From positions 97,091-161,090 of the forward strand of contig NZ_JADU01000007.1 of NCBI RefSeq assembly GCF_000518545.1: 64,000 nt of DNA, read 5' to 3'. Below the pieces are notes generated by a model. The model did not search any database, had not been told where the DNA came from, and saw only the letters and a list, made by a program, of their open reading frames with translations. Both the position numbers and the translations under genes were made by a program. Position 1 is the stretch's first letter. Each line of letters starts with the position of its first letter. The stretch is from Hallella seregens ATCC 51272 (lineage in GTDB: Bacteria; Bacteroidota; Bacteroidia; Bacteroidales; Bacteroidaceae). Shown here piece by piece: positions 1 through 8,618 of the stretch.

Positions 1-1
1 C

Positions 2-913
2 ATGCTCCGCGACACGCTACGGCTTGATACGGCCCGCTATGTGGTTGCTGCCGTGGCTTATCCCTCGGCTTACGATGCTTCAGAGACCGTTTGCGACTGG
101 GCCATCAGCACTTCCGGCCAGCCTTTCCGCAATGGCGCGCCCGCTTCGCTCCAGCTTGTCGGGCGCGAGGTCCGCGTTGAACTGTTTCCCGTGACCGGGT
201 CTTTCTATCACAGCGCGATCGATCCCACGCTCTGCTCGGGCGACAACACCCACAGCGTCTACTCGCCGGCCAGTGCGCCGCGCGTCATCTGCGTGGGAGC
301 CACGGCCTATCGCACGCAGTTTGTCAATTATTTGGGTAACCTGATGGTCTATGATAACGGGACCGACGGCCGTCGTACTCCCTATTCCGCCGTGGGCCCT
401 ACGTGGGATGGGCGGCTGAAACCCGATGTCATGGCACCGGGACAGAACGTTGTTTCCTCTTATAGCAGCTTCTACCTGGAGCACAATCCAACGGCCCGCG
501 ACCTCACCTCCGACGTGCGCCACTTCACGTATGGCGGCCGCACCTATGCCTGGAACAGCAATGGAGGCACCTCCATGGCCTCGCCCGTGGTGGCCGGTGT
601 CATAGCTCTTTGGCTCCAGGCCGACCCTAAACTCACCCCCGAAGACTGCCTGGAGGTGATGGCTTCGACTTGTCGTCATCCCGACCCCACCCTCCATTAT
701 CCCAACCAGCTCTACGGACACGGCGAGATAGATGCCTATGCAGGGCTTCAGGCTGTCCTGGCACGGCAGGCCGCAGGCGTCGCCGTGGTGTCGCCCCGAC
801 CGAGCGCTTCGGCCATCTATAGGCTTGATGGCCGCTATGCCGGCACGGATGTGTCCCGTCTGCAACGGGGCATCTATGTCCGTGCGGGGCAGAAAATCGT
901 CGTTCGTCATTAA
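2..913 (+). CDS. Secreted subtilisin-like (S8) serine protease, C-terminal part
   Basis: This is the 3' part of a gene that begins before the window, so the first in-window ATG is probably not the true start. The subtilase catalytic serine lies in the motif GTSMASPVVAG (about base 570), preceded by the typical RLKPDVMAPG-like stretch near base 415. The Asp and His of the triad must lie upstream. The protein ends with a short tail, GIYVRAGQKIVVRH, of a kind also found at the ends of the GH53 and GH13 enzymes in this window, which suggests a shared sorting or anchoring signal. It is followed after 5 bases by the FAH-family gene and probably shares its transcript. The substrate cannot be inferred. 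Confidence 0.85.
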   Translation: MLRDTLRLDTARYVVAAVAYPSAYDASETVCDWAISTSGQPFRNGAPASLQLVGREVRVELFPVTGSFYHSAIDPTLCSGDNTHSVYSPASAPRVICVGATAYRTQFVNYLGNLMVYDNGTDGRRTPYSAVGPTWDGRLKPDVMAPGQNVVSSYSSFYLEHNPTARDLTSDVRHFTYGGRTYAWNSNGGTSMASPVVAGVIALWLQADPKLTPEDCLEVMASTCRHPDPTLHYPNQLYGHGEIDAYAGLQAVLARQAAGVAVVSPRPSASAIYRLDGRYAGTDVSRLQRGIYVRAGQKIVVRH

Positions 914-918
914 GAATC

Positions 919-1536
919 ATGAAGATATTTGCCATTGGTATGAACTACGCCCTGCACAATAAAGAGTTGCACGGCACGTTATTGAAACCGGATGAACCGG
1001 TGATTTTCCTCAAGGCCGACTCCAGTTTGCTCAAGGATCACAAGCCGTTCTTCATCCCCGACCACCTGGGACGCATTGAATACGAGACGGAGATGGTGGT
1101 GCGTATCTGCAAGCTGGGCAAGACGGTGCCCGTGAGATTTGCGCCCCGCTACTATGATGCCGTCACCGTAGGAATAGACTTTACGGCCCGCGAACTGCAG
1201 AAAAGGCTGTCGCAGAAAGGGCAGCCTTGGGACCTGTCCAAGGGATTTGACGGGGCGGCGTGCCTCGGCGAGTGGGTGCCCAAGGAGAAGTTTCTCGACA
1301 TTCAGGCCCTCCATTTCCATCTGGACATCAACGGAAAGACCGTCCAGCAAGGGTGCACGGCCGACATGCTCTACCGTGTGGACGAGATCATCTCCTACAT
1401 CAGCCGCTTCTATACCCTCAAGACGGGCGACATTCTCTATACCGGAACGCCGGCCGGAGTGGGGCCGGTGCATGTCGATGACCATTTGGAGGGCTATCTG
1501 GAAGACCGTAAGGTGTTGGAGTTCAATTGTAAATAA
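919..1536 (+). CDS. Fumarylacetoacetate hydrolase (FAH) family protein
   Basis: The 205-residue product matches the FAH fold family, which cleaves or decarboxylates small diketo acids with a divalent metal. The visible signs are GMNYALHNKE near the N-terminus, the acidic metal-binding stretch IEYETEMVV (about residues 54-62), GIDFTARELQ, and the late GDILYTGTPAGVGPV. It has no signal peptide and is likely cytoplasmic. Bacteroidota often carry such a short FAH protein of unknown exact substrate. It sits 5 bases after the protease gene and 16 bases before porU, so co-transcription is likely, although no functional tie is evident. Confidence 0.85.
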   Translation: MKIFAIGMNYALHNKELHGTLLKPDEPVIFLKADSSLLKDHKPFFIPDHLGRIEYETEMVVRICKLGKTVPVRFAPRYYDAVTVGIDFTARELQKRLSQKGQPWDLSKGFDGAACLGEWVPKEKFLDIQALHFHLDINGKTVQQGCTADMLYRVDEIISYISRFYTLKTGDILYTGTPAGVGPVHVDDHLEGYLEDRKVLEFNCK

Positions 1537-1552
1537 AGGAGTTTTTCAGGCC

Positions 1553-4500
1553 ATGAGAATAGACCGCCATGCTTGGGCCGTGCTTGCCGCCCTGTGCCTT
1601 TGCACCACGATGCAAGCCCAACGATTCTTCAATCTCACTTCCGACGAGGTGCGGGTAGACTCTGTGCTGCCCCAGTTTGCCTATTCCGTTCCCCTCGACG
1701 GGGCGTGGCAGGACTCTGTTTATACCGCTTCCATTCTCTATCCTGAGTTTATAGACATGACTCTTCAGGACGTGAACAACTATCGTTTGCTCTCGTCCGA
1801 CTCCCTGCCTGCCCTGCCGCAGCTGGCCCAGCGCATCGTTCTCGACCGCAAGCGAGGGGCTCTGGAGGTGCAGTTCTGCCCACTGGTTTATCGTGAAGGA
1901 CGGTATCAAATCCTTGTCAGTTTCATGTTGCGGGTGGACGCCCGCGTGCAGAACCGTGCCGTTCGGCGCGCTGCGGCTCTCACCCGGGCCACGGCGGCGT
2001 CCTCGCGTTATGCCGCCCACTCCGTGCTGGCCACGGGTGCATGGGCCAAGATCAGGGTGCCGTCCACCGGGGTCTACCAGCTCAGCGAGTCGCTCATCCG
2101 CCAGGCCGGCTTTACCGATTTGAGCAAAGTGCGGGTCTATGGCTATGGCGGCAACCTGCAAAATGAGGTTCTTCGGGCCAAGGATTTACAGGAACTCGAC
2201 GACCTTCGCGAGGTGCCCACCTGCACTGTGGGCGGCAAACGGCTGTTTTTTGCCCGTGGGCCGGTGAGCTGGAGCAGCAACACGGCGGCCCGACGCACCC
2301 GCAATCCCTATTCCGACTACGGCTATTACTTCCTCACCCAGACGGCCGACGCACCGGCTCAAGTCGATTCTGCCACCTTTGTCTCGGCTTTCTATCCCTC
2401 CGCCGACGACTATCACAGCCTTTATGAAGCCGATGGTTACAGCTGGTATCACGGCGGACGCAATCTCTTCGACCGTGAGAGCACGGCTGTGGGGAGCACC
2501 CGTCGCGTGGTGATTGGCAACCGCAGCCGTTCCGCCTCGGGCCTGCTCTCGGTCAATATCTCTGCCGGAACAGTGAGCCAGGCCCAGATATTGCTCAATG
2601 ATTCCGTGCTCGGCACGCTCACCGTCAGGCTGTACGGCGAGTTCGACAAGGGCAATGAGGCATCCGGCACCTACCGGGTCGCAGGACTTCATGCCACAGA
2701 TACGGTGAAGATACGCGTGCTTTCCGGCGGCCCCGTGCGTCTCGACTATGTGTCGATGGCGTGGACTGATGCCGCCGAGACCCCCCGCTTGTCGGCCGTC
2801 ACCGCCGTTCCCGAGTATGTTTACCGCATTACCAATCAGGATCTTCACGCCGATGGCGCGGCCGATATGGTCATCATCATTCCCACTTCACAGAAACTTC
2901 TGGCCCAGGCCCAGCGTCTGGCGGCTTTCCACGAACGGCACGACTCGCTGCGTGTGCGCATCGTTCCGGCCGACGAACTCTATAACGAATTCTCCAGTGG
3001 AACCCCTGATGCCAATGCCTACCGCCGTTATCTCAAGATGCTTTACGATCGCGCCGAGACCCCGGCAGACATGCCCCGCCACCTGTTGCTCTTTGGAGAC
3101 TGTGTGTGGGACAACCGAATGCTCACCAATGAATGCCGCAACTTCAATCCCGACGACTACTTGCTCTGCTTCGAGAGTGAGAATTCTTTCAACGCAGTGA
3201 GGTGCTATGTCGACGACGGTTTCTTCTGTTTGCTCGACGACGGCGAGGGCGGCGATCCCCAAAGCTCAGACAAACTCGACATGGGCGTGGGCCGTTTCCC
3301 GGTCACCACGGCCGAAGAGGCCAAGGCCATGGTAGACAAAACCATCGGCTATGCCACCAATTCCAATGCCGGGGCCTGGCAGAACGTGCTGATGTTCATG
3401 GGTGACGACGGCAACAGGAACCTGCACATGAAGGACCTCGACGAGGCCGCCAACGACATTGCAGCCCGTTATCCCGACTATTTGGTCAAGAAAGTGATGT
3501 GGGATGCCTATACCGGAGAGACATCGGCGGCGGGCAACAGCTACCCCGAGGTGAGCAGCATCGTCAAGCAGCAGCAGCAGGCCGGCGCGCTCATCATGGA
3601 CTATGCCGGCCACGGCCGCGAGGATCAGATCTCGCATGAAGTCGTTCTCAAGCTCTCCGATTTCGAGCATTTCACCAACAAGAACCTGCCGCTTTGGATC
3701 ACGGCCTCGTGCGACATCATGCCTTTCGACGGCACCACACCCACCATTGGCGAGGCCGCCGTGCTCAATCCCAACGGCGGAGCCGTGGCTTTCTTCGGCA
3801 CCACGCGCACGGTTTACGCCGATTACAACAAGCTCATCAACATGGCGTTCCTGCGTTTGGTGCTCAGCCGTCCCAATGGCAAGGCCATGACGTTGGGCGA
3901 AGCCCAGCGACAGGCCAAGAATCTGATGATTACTTCCGATGCCGACCGCACCACCAACAAGCTGCAGTATTCGCTGCTCGGCGACCCCGCACTGTCTCTT
4001 TGCCTGCCCTCTCTCTCGGCCGTGGTCGACTCCATCAATGGCGTGGCCCTCTCTCCGTCGGCTCCTGTCAAGCTGCGCGCCGGCAGCAAGGTGCGCCTGT
4101 CCGGGCACATCGAGCAGGCTTCCGACTTTGACGGCGTGGTGACGGCCGTGGTGCGCGATGTGCGGCAACTCATCACCTGCAAGCAGAATGCCAGTGCTGA
4201 GACCACCAAGGCCTTTACTTTCTACGACCGTCCCGGCACGCTCTACAGCGGTTCCGACAGTGTTCGGCAGGGCCGCTTTAGCCTTTCGTTTGCCGTTCCA
4301 CGCGACATCAGCTACTCCGACGAGAGTGGACTCATCAACCTCTACGCAGTCAACACGGCCCGTACGCTCACGGCTCACGGCACCGAGGATGGTTTCACTC
4401 TGAGCGGTTCCGACGAGACGGCGATGGATTCCGTGGGCCCTAAAATCTACTGCTACCTCAATACCGCACAGTTCCAGAACGGTTCGGCCGTCAATCCCAC

Positions 4501-5092
4501 GCCCTATTTCGTGGCCCGGCTCACCGATGCCGACGGCATCAACGCCTCGGGCAGCGGCATTGGGCACGACATGCAGCTCATTATAGACGGCGACGCCTCG
4601 AAGACCTACACGCTCAACGACCATTTCCAGTTCGATTTCGGCACCTATACCAGCGGTTCTACCTATTATAATATACCCACCTTGGAGCCCGGCCGCCACA
4701 CGCTGCTCTTCCGGGCATGGGATGTTCTCAACAATCCCTCCACAGCCACGCTCGAGTTTACCGTGGTCAAGGGCCTTGTGCCATCCATCTATAGCGTCGA
4801 TGTGTCGGCCAATCCCGCCTCCACCAACACCACGTTTATCGTGAACCACGACTTCTCAGGCTGCACCATGGACGTGTCCATCGACGTGTTCGACATGAGC
4901 GGACGGCTGCTCTGGACCCATAGCGAGCGTGGCGTTTCTTCTCCGGGGGCCTACACCATAGACTGGGATCTCTGCCAGGATGGCGGGAGTCGGTTGCCCA
5001 CTGGCGTGTACCTTTACCGCGTGCGGGTGGCCAGCGACGGCAGTGCCGAGGCCTCCAAGGCACGGAAATTAGTCGTCATCAGCAATAAATAG
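1553..5092 (+). CDS. porU: Type IX secretion system sortase PorU
   Basis: PorU is the gingipain-fold (C25) sortase of the type IX secretion system. It removes the C-terminal signal of secreted cargo and attaches the cargo to surface lipopolysaccharide. The 1179-residue product starts at ATG 1553 with a signal peptide (MRIDRHAWAVLAALCLCTTMQAQ, shown here only to justify the start); an upstream in-frame extension overlaps the FAH gene and is rejected. The caspase-like dyad is visible as His687 in DYAGHGRED and Cys720 in TASCDIM. The C-terminal about 80 residues form a type-A sorting domain (DMSGRLLW, GVYLYRV). porV follows directly, the same order as in Porphyromonas gingivalis. Confidence 0.95.
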   Translation: MRIDRHAWAVLAALCLCTTMQAQRFFNLTSDEVRVDSVLPQFAYSVPLDGAWQDSVYTASILYPEFIDMTLQDVNNYRLLSSDSLPALPQLAQRIVLDRKRGALEVQFCPLVYREGRYQILVSFMLRVDARVQNRAVRRAAALTRATAASSRYAAHSVLATGAWAKIRVPSTGVYQLSESLIRQAGFTDLSKVRVYGYGGNLQNEVLRAKDLQELDDLREVPTCTVGGKRLFFARGPVSWSSNTAARRTRNPYSDYGYYFLTQTADAPAQVDSATFVSAFYPSADDYHSLYEADGYSWYHGGRNLFDRESTAVGSTRRVVIGNRSRSASGLLSVNISAGTVSQAQILLNDSVLGTLTVRLYGEFDKGNEASGTYRVAGLHATDTVKIRVLSGGPVRLDYVSMAWTDAAETPRLSAVTAVPEYVYRITNQDLHADGAADMVIIIPTSQKLLAQAQRLAAFHERHDSLRVRIVPADELYNEFSSGTPDANAYRRYLKMLYDRAETPADMPRHLLLFGDCVWDNRMLTNECRNFNPDDYLLCFESENSFNAVRCYVDDGFFCLLDDGEGGDPQSSDKLDMGVGRFPVTTAEEAKAMVDKTIGYATNSNAGAWQNVLMFMGDDGNRNLHMKDLDEAANDIAARYPDYLVKKVMWDAYTGETSAAGNSYPEVSSIVKQQQQAGALIMDYAGHGREDQISHEVVLKLSDFEHFTNKNLPLWITASCDIMPFDGTTPTIGEAAVLNPNGGAVAFFGTTRTVYADYNKLINMAFLRLVLSRPNGKAMTLGEAQRQAKNLMITSDADRTTNKLQYSLLGDPALSLCLPSLSAVVDSINGVALSPSAPVKLRAGSKVRLSGHIEQASDFDGVVTAVVRDVRQLITCKQNASAETTKAFTFYDRPGTLYSGSDSVRQGRFSLSFAVPRDISYSDESGLINLYAVNTARTLTAHGTEDGFTLSGSDETAMDSVGPKIYCYLNTAQFQNGSAVNPTPYFVARLTDADGINASGSGIGHDMQLIIDGDASKTYTLNDHFQFDFGTYTSGSTYYNIPTLEPGRHTLLFRAWDVLNNPSTATLEFTVVKGLVPSIYSVDVSANPASTNTTFIVNHDFSGCTMDVSIDVFDMSGRLLWTHSERGVSSPGAYTIDWDLCQDGGSRLPTGVYLYRVRVASDGSAEASKARKLVVISNK

Positions 5093-5127
5093 GCCGTTGC
5101 GGCGTTTATGGTGTAGTGTTTTGCCGC

Positions 5128-5150
5128 CAGTCATGGTTCGGCCATGGCTG
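5128..5150 (+). terminator. Hairpin between porU and porV
   Basis: A 9-bp stem (5128-5136 with 5142-5150, one G-U pair) and a 5-base loop follow the porU stop by 35 bases. There is no U tract directly after it, so it could be a weak terminator or an mRNA-stabilising hairpin. Confidence 0.35.
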
Positions 5151-5189
5151 TGCGGCTTTCTTTATTTCAAGGACAATCAACAATAGCAG

Positions 5190-6386
5190 ATGAACAGAAT
5201 CTTGAGAACGTGGATGGCCGGCATGGCCTGTATGGCGGCCACAGGAGCCGTTGCCCAGGACAAGGCCAATATGTTCAATCCCGTCAATGCCTCGGTCACT
5301 TCGCAGACCTTTGCCCCCGACGCCCGTTCGGCCGGTATGGGCGACGTGGGTGTGGCTACCGATCCCGACGCCACATCGCAGTACTGGAATCCCGCCAAAT
5401 ATCCTTTCACCGTGAGCCGTGCCGGCGTGGCACTCAACTATACGCCGTGGCTGCGCCAGCTCGTCAACGACATGGGCCTGGCCTATCTCTCCGGTTACTA
5501 CCGCATTGGTGACTACAGCGCGGTGTCCAGTTCGCTGCGTTATTTCTCGTTGGGCGAGGTGCAGTTCGAGTCAAGCCAGAGCGGAGGCGCCGCGATGACC
5601 ATCAATCCCTACGAGATGTCGTTCGATGTGGCCTACTCATTGATGCTTAGCGAGAAGTTCTCCATTGCCGCCGCGGTGCGCTGGATCTACTCCGATCTCA
5701 CCTACGACTACACCAGCGACACGGCCCCCGGCTCGGCCTTCGCCGCCGACTTGGCCGCCTATTATCAGAATTATATCAACCTGGGCGACCGCGAGTGCCA
5801 GTTGGGACTGGGGCTTAACATCTCCAATGTCGGCAGCAAAATCAACTTCGGCGGAGACGATCGCAGTGAGTTCATCCCCACCAACCTGCGTCTTGGTGCC
5901 TCGCTCATGGTGCCCATTGACGAGTACAACCGGTTCACCTTTGCCGCCGATGCCAACAAACTGCTAGTGCCTACCCTGCCCACGGAGGCGCAATACAAGG
6001 AGGCCCGCGACAAGGACAGGTACAACGACTACGACGATTACGTGCGCAAGAAGTACTATGACCTCTCTTCCATCAGCGGTATTTTCAAGAGTTTCAGCGA
6101 CGCTCCCGGCGGATTCAAGGAGGAATTGCAGGAGGTGCAGTGGAGCCTCGGCGCCGAATACACTTACCACGACCAGTTCACCCTGCGCGCCGGCTACCAT
6201 GACCAGAATGCCAACAAGGGCAACCTGAAATACTTCACCGTGGGCGCCGGCTTCAAGATGAGCGTCTTCTCGCTCGATGCGGCCTATGTCATCGCCACGG
6301 CCAAGAGCAACCCGCTTGACCAGACACTCCGCATCACCATGAGTTTCGACATGGACGGCATCAAGGATTTGTTTAATAGAAGATAA
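5190..6386 (+). CDS. porV: Type IX secretion system outer-membrane protein PorV (LptO)
   Basis: PorV is the outer-membrane beta-barrel of the FadL type that hands T9SS cargo from the translocon to PorU. The 398-residue protein has a signal peptide ending in GAVAQ and the conserved start of the mature protein (NPVNASVTSQTFAPDARSAG), then the family motif GMGDVGVATDPDATSQYWNPAKYPF-like region described here by its positions 46-70. The C-terminus is a run of amphipathic strands ending in a terminal barrel strand (RITMSFDMDGI). It follows porU by 97 bases. Together they show that the organism has a T9SS; the other T9SS genes are outside the window. Confidence 0.95.
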   Translation: MNRILRTWMAGMACMAATGAVAQDKANMFNPVNASVTSQTFAPDARSAGMGDVGVATDPDATSQYWNPAKYPFTVSRAGVALNYTPWLRQLVNDMGLAYLSGYYRIGDYSAVSSSLRYFSLGEVQFESSQSGGAAMTINPYEMSFDVAYSLMLSEKFSIAAAVRWIYSDLTYDYTSDTAPGSAFAADLAAYYQNYINLGDRECQLGLGLNISNVGSKINFGGDDRSEFIPTNLRLGASLMVPIDEYNRFTFAADANKLLVPTLPTEAQYKEARDKDRYNDYDDYVRKKYYDLSSISGIFKSFSDAPGGFKEELQEVQWSLGAEYTYHDQFTLRAGYHDQNANKGNLKYFTVGAGFKMSVFSLDAAYVIATAKSNPLDQTLRITMSFDMDGIKDLFNRR

Positions 6387-6416
6387 CTCCATAACTCCTT
6401 TCAAAACCAAAGAACC

Positions 6417-6905
6417 ATGCAACGAATAGGAATGGGTTACGATGTCCACAAACTTGTGGAGGGCCGCGCCCTCATCCTGGGAGGCATCCGGATAGACCAC
6501 ACGCAGGGGTTGCTGGGCCACAGCGATGCCGACGTGCTGATACATGCCATCTGCGACGCCCTGCTCGGGGCGGCCAACCTGCGCGACATAGGCTATCACT
6601 TTCCCGATACAAGCGATGCCACGCTCAATATGGACAGCAAAATCATCCTGCAAAAGACGGTCGGGCTCATTGCCGCCAAGGGTTATCGCCTGTGCAACAT
6701 CGATGCCACGGTGTGCGCCGAGCGGCCGAAGATCAATCCTCACATCCCTGCCATGAAGGTTTGTCTGGCCCAAGTGATGGGCTGCGACGAGGATCAGATC
6801 AGCATCAAGGCCACCACTTCCGAGCGAATGGGCTTTGTAGGCCGCGAGGAGGGCATGGCCGCCTATGCCGTCTGCCTGATCGAGCGGCTGCCGGCAACCG
6901 ATTGA
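6417..6905 (+). CDS. ispF: 2-C-methyl-D-erythritol 2,4-cyclodiphosphate synthase
   Basis: IspF makes MEcPP from CDP-methylerythritol 2-phosphate in the non-mevalonate isoprenoid pathway. The 162-residue length is normal for the family. Visible signatures are GMGYDVH (metal ligands Asp and His), LLGHSDADVLIHAICDALLGA and the C-terminal TTSERMGFVGREEG. The start follows porV by 30 bases, across a short AACTCC repeat, so it may be read through from porV. The upstream pathway enzyme IspD is encoded separately at 13259-13957 on the other strand. Confidence 0.96.
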   Translation: MQRIGMGYDVHKLVEGRALILGGIRIDHTQGLLGHSDADVLIHAICDALLGAANLRDIGYHFPDTSDATLNMDSKIILQKTVGLIAAKGYRLCNIDATVCAERPKINPHIPAMKVCLAQVMGCDEDQISIKATTSERMGFVGREEGMAAYAVCLIERLPATD

Positions 6906-6967
6906 GCGGCAACCGACAGCCCATAGCACCGACAGTTTTCTCCTATATTCATTTCCTACCAACGAGA

Positions 6968-7001
6968 ATACGCCGGAACTCATCAACGAGCTCCGGCGTA
7001 T
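6968..7001. terminator. Strong hairpin after ispF, possibly bidirectional
   Basis: A perfect 10-bp stem (ATACGCCGGA with TCCGGCGTAT) encloses a 14-base loop. It lies 62 bases after the ispF stop and could end plus-strand transcription. On the minus strand it lies just downstream of a possible 17-codon ORF and could end that transcript. Confidence 0.55.
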
Positions 7002-7010
7002 AGCCTATGT

Positions 7011-7064
7011 TTAACTAAAAAACTTTTTTAAATCGAATGAAAGCCTCACGGTTTTCATTGTCAT
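7011..7064 (-). CDS. Candidate 17-residue peptide gene
   Basis: A minus-strand reading frame starts at ATG 7064 (alternatively ATG 7058) and would encode MTMKTVRLSFDLKKFFS, ending in TAA. It is preceded by GGATGACA and lies about 95 bases downstream of a good minus-strand -7 box (7158-7165). A perfect hairpin (6968-7001) follows at once. Promoter, AU-rich leader, tiny ORF and terminator therefore line up as one small transcription unit. An ORF this short can arise by chance and no family was recognised, so the call rests on context. It could instead be a non-coding RNA. Confidence 0.35.
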   Translation of the reverse strand: MTMKTVRLSFDLKKFFS

Positions 7065-7157
7065 CCGTTAAACAATCTATCAAATCTACCTTAAACCTAA
7101 TAACTAAAAACCTAAATCTATTACTAACCTAAACAATCTATTAACCTTTTGACGTTG

Positions 7158-7165
7158 CAAAGGTA
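7158..7165 (-). promoter_or_regulatory. Minus-strand -7 box (TACCTTTG) for a small transcript
   Basis: The minus strand reads TACCTTTG, a match to the Bacteroidota -7 consensus TAnnTTTG. Transcription from here would run left through an AU-rich leader containing two copies of ATAGATTGTTTA (7069-7080 and 7130-7141), the 17-codon ORF and the hairpin at 6968-7001. No annotated gene otherwise uses it, since ispF is on the opposite strand. Confidence 0.45.
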
Positions 7166-7315
7166 CGACGATTTCCGGCAAGCCGCAACACTTTTCCCTT
7201 GCTTTCCTGCAAAAGGCCCCGTTTTCTTGATGCAAATCAACGAATGTGTACGGACACAATGCTAATTTAGGCCTAAAACAGCCTGTTTGGCCGCTATCTT
7301 TTGAAATGATTTTAT

Positions 7316-7323
7316 TACCTTTG
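7316..7323 (+). promoter_or_regulatory. -7 box (TACCTTTG) for the glycosyltransferase pair
   Basis: TACCTTTG matches the Bacteroidota -7 consensus and ends 20 bases before the ATG at 7344, which predicts a very short leader. A clear -33 element at the usual spacing was not seen. Confidence 0.5.
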
Positions 7324-7343
7324 CCATTAAATCAGTATTGCAC

Positions 7344-8618
7344 ATGAGAGTACTCATCGTAAATACAAGCGAGAAAACCGGGGGGGCGGCCGTGGCTGCC
7401 GGCCGGCTGATGGAGGCCCTGAACAACAATGGGGTCAAGGCCAAGATGCTGGTGGGCGACAAGCAGACCGACAACATCATGGTGGCCGGCCTGCCCCGGC
7501 CTTGGCTGCAGCGGTGGAACTTCCTGTGGGAACGGTTCTGCATCTTCGCGCATCTGCACTTCTCGCGCGAGCATCTCTTCGAGATCGACATGGCTAACGC
7601 CGGTACCGACATCACCTCGCTGCCCGAATTCAGCGAGGCCGATGTCGTCCATCTCTCCTGGATCAACCAAGGGATGCTCTCGCTGGGCTCCATCCGCAAG
7701 ATTCTTCGCAGCGGCAAACCCGTGGTCTGGACCATGCACGACCTGTGGCCGGCCTCGGCCATCTGCCACTATGCACGAGGCTGTGCAGCCTTCAAGACGG
7801 GTTGTCACCACTGCCGGCTGCTGCCCGGCGGAGGCTCGGTCAACGATCTTTCGGCCCGTGTCTACGCCCGTAAGCAGAAGATTTACCGCAACAGCAACAT
7901 CCACTTTGTGACGTGCAGCAAGTGGCTGGCCGACCAAGCCCGGCAGAGCAGACTGCTTGCCGGCCTCTACGTGGAGCCCATTCCCAACCCCATCGACACC
8001 CGTGTCTATGCCCCACGCGACCGTCGGGAGTGCCGCAGCCGGCTGCAACTGCCCGTGGACAAGCGTGTCATCCTTTTCGTGTCGCAGCGTGCTACGATGG
8101 AGCGCAAGGGCATGACCTACTTGGTGGAGGCCGTGAGGCAGTTGGCCGAAAGCCGTCCCGATATGGCTGCCGACACAGTGGTGGCTATCCTCGGCGGCCA
8201 CTCCGAAGACGTGGTCGCCCAGCTGGCCCTGCCCGCTTTCCCCTTGGGCTATGTGAGCGACGAGCGGAAGATTGTGGATGTCTACAATGCAGCCGACGTG
8301 TTCGTGCTGCCGTCGCTCGAGGACAACCTGCCCAACACCATCATGGAGGCCATGGCCTGCGGCGTGCCCTGCGTGGGTTTCAAGGTGGGCGGCATCCCCG
8401 AGATGATCGACCACCGGCGCAATGGCTACGTGGCCGCCTTTCGCGATGCGGCCGATTTGGCCGCGGGCATCCGCTGGGTGCTCGCCGAAGCCGACTATGC
8501 CGACCTGCAACGCCAGGCCCTTTCCAAGGTGGCCGCCAGCTATTCGCAGCGGTCGGTGGCCATGCGCTACATCGAGGTGTACAATCAGGCCATGGCTTTT
8601 AAAGACTATTCCTTATGA
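7344..8618 (+). CDS. GT-B glycosyltransferase, GT4-like
   Basis: The 424-residue product belongs to the GT-B group. The N-terminus MRVLIVNTSEKTGGAAVAAGRL is a typical donor/acceptor cleft start, and the C-terminal half has the GT4 pattern VLPSLEDNLPNTIMEAMACG followed by GVPCVGFKVGGIPEMI with the conserved E..E spacing. The ATG at 7344 is preferred to a TTG six bases earlier. A middle section with several cysteines (CHYARGC, CHHC) is often seen in Bacteroidota GT4 proteins. The gene overlaps the next glycosyltransferase by 4 bases, so the two are probably translated together and act on the same surface glycan; no polymer genes are nearby. Confidence 0.88.
   Translation: MRVLIVNTSEKTGGAAVAAGRLMEALNNNGVKAKMLVGDKQTDNIMVAGLPRPWLQRWNFLWERFCIFAHLHFSREHLFEIDMANAGTDITSLPEFSEADVVHLSWINQGMLSLGSIRKILRSGKPVVWTMHDLWPASAICHYARGCAAFKTGCHHCRLLPGGGSVNDLSARVYARKQKIYRNSNIHFVTCSKWLADQARQSRLLAGLYVEPIPNPIDTRVYAPRDRRECRSRLQLPVDKRVILFVSQRATMERKGMTYLVEAVRQLAESRPDMAADTVVAILGGHSEDVVAQLALPAFPLGYVSDERKIVDVYNAADVFVLPSLEDNLPNTIMEAMACGVPCVGFKVGGIPEMIDHRRNGYVAAFRDAADLAAGIRWVLAEADYADLQRQALSKVAASYSQRSVAMRYIEVYNQAMAFKDYSL

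Noticed and set aside
1247..1552. Upstream extension of porU overlapping the FAH gene
   Set aside because: It overlaps a complete conserved gene in another frame, and porU has a clear signal peptide at ATG 1553.
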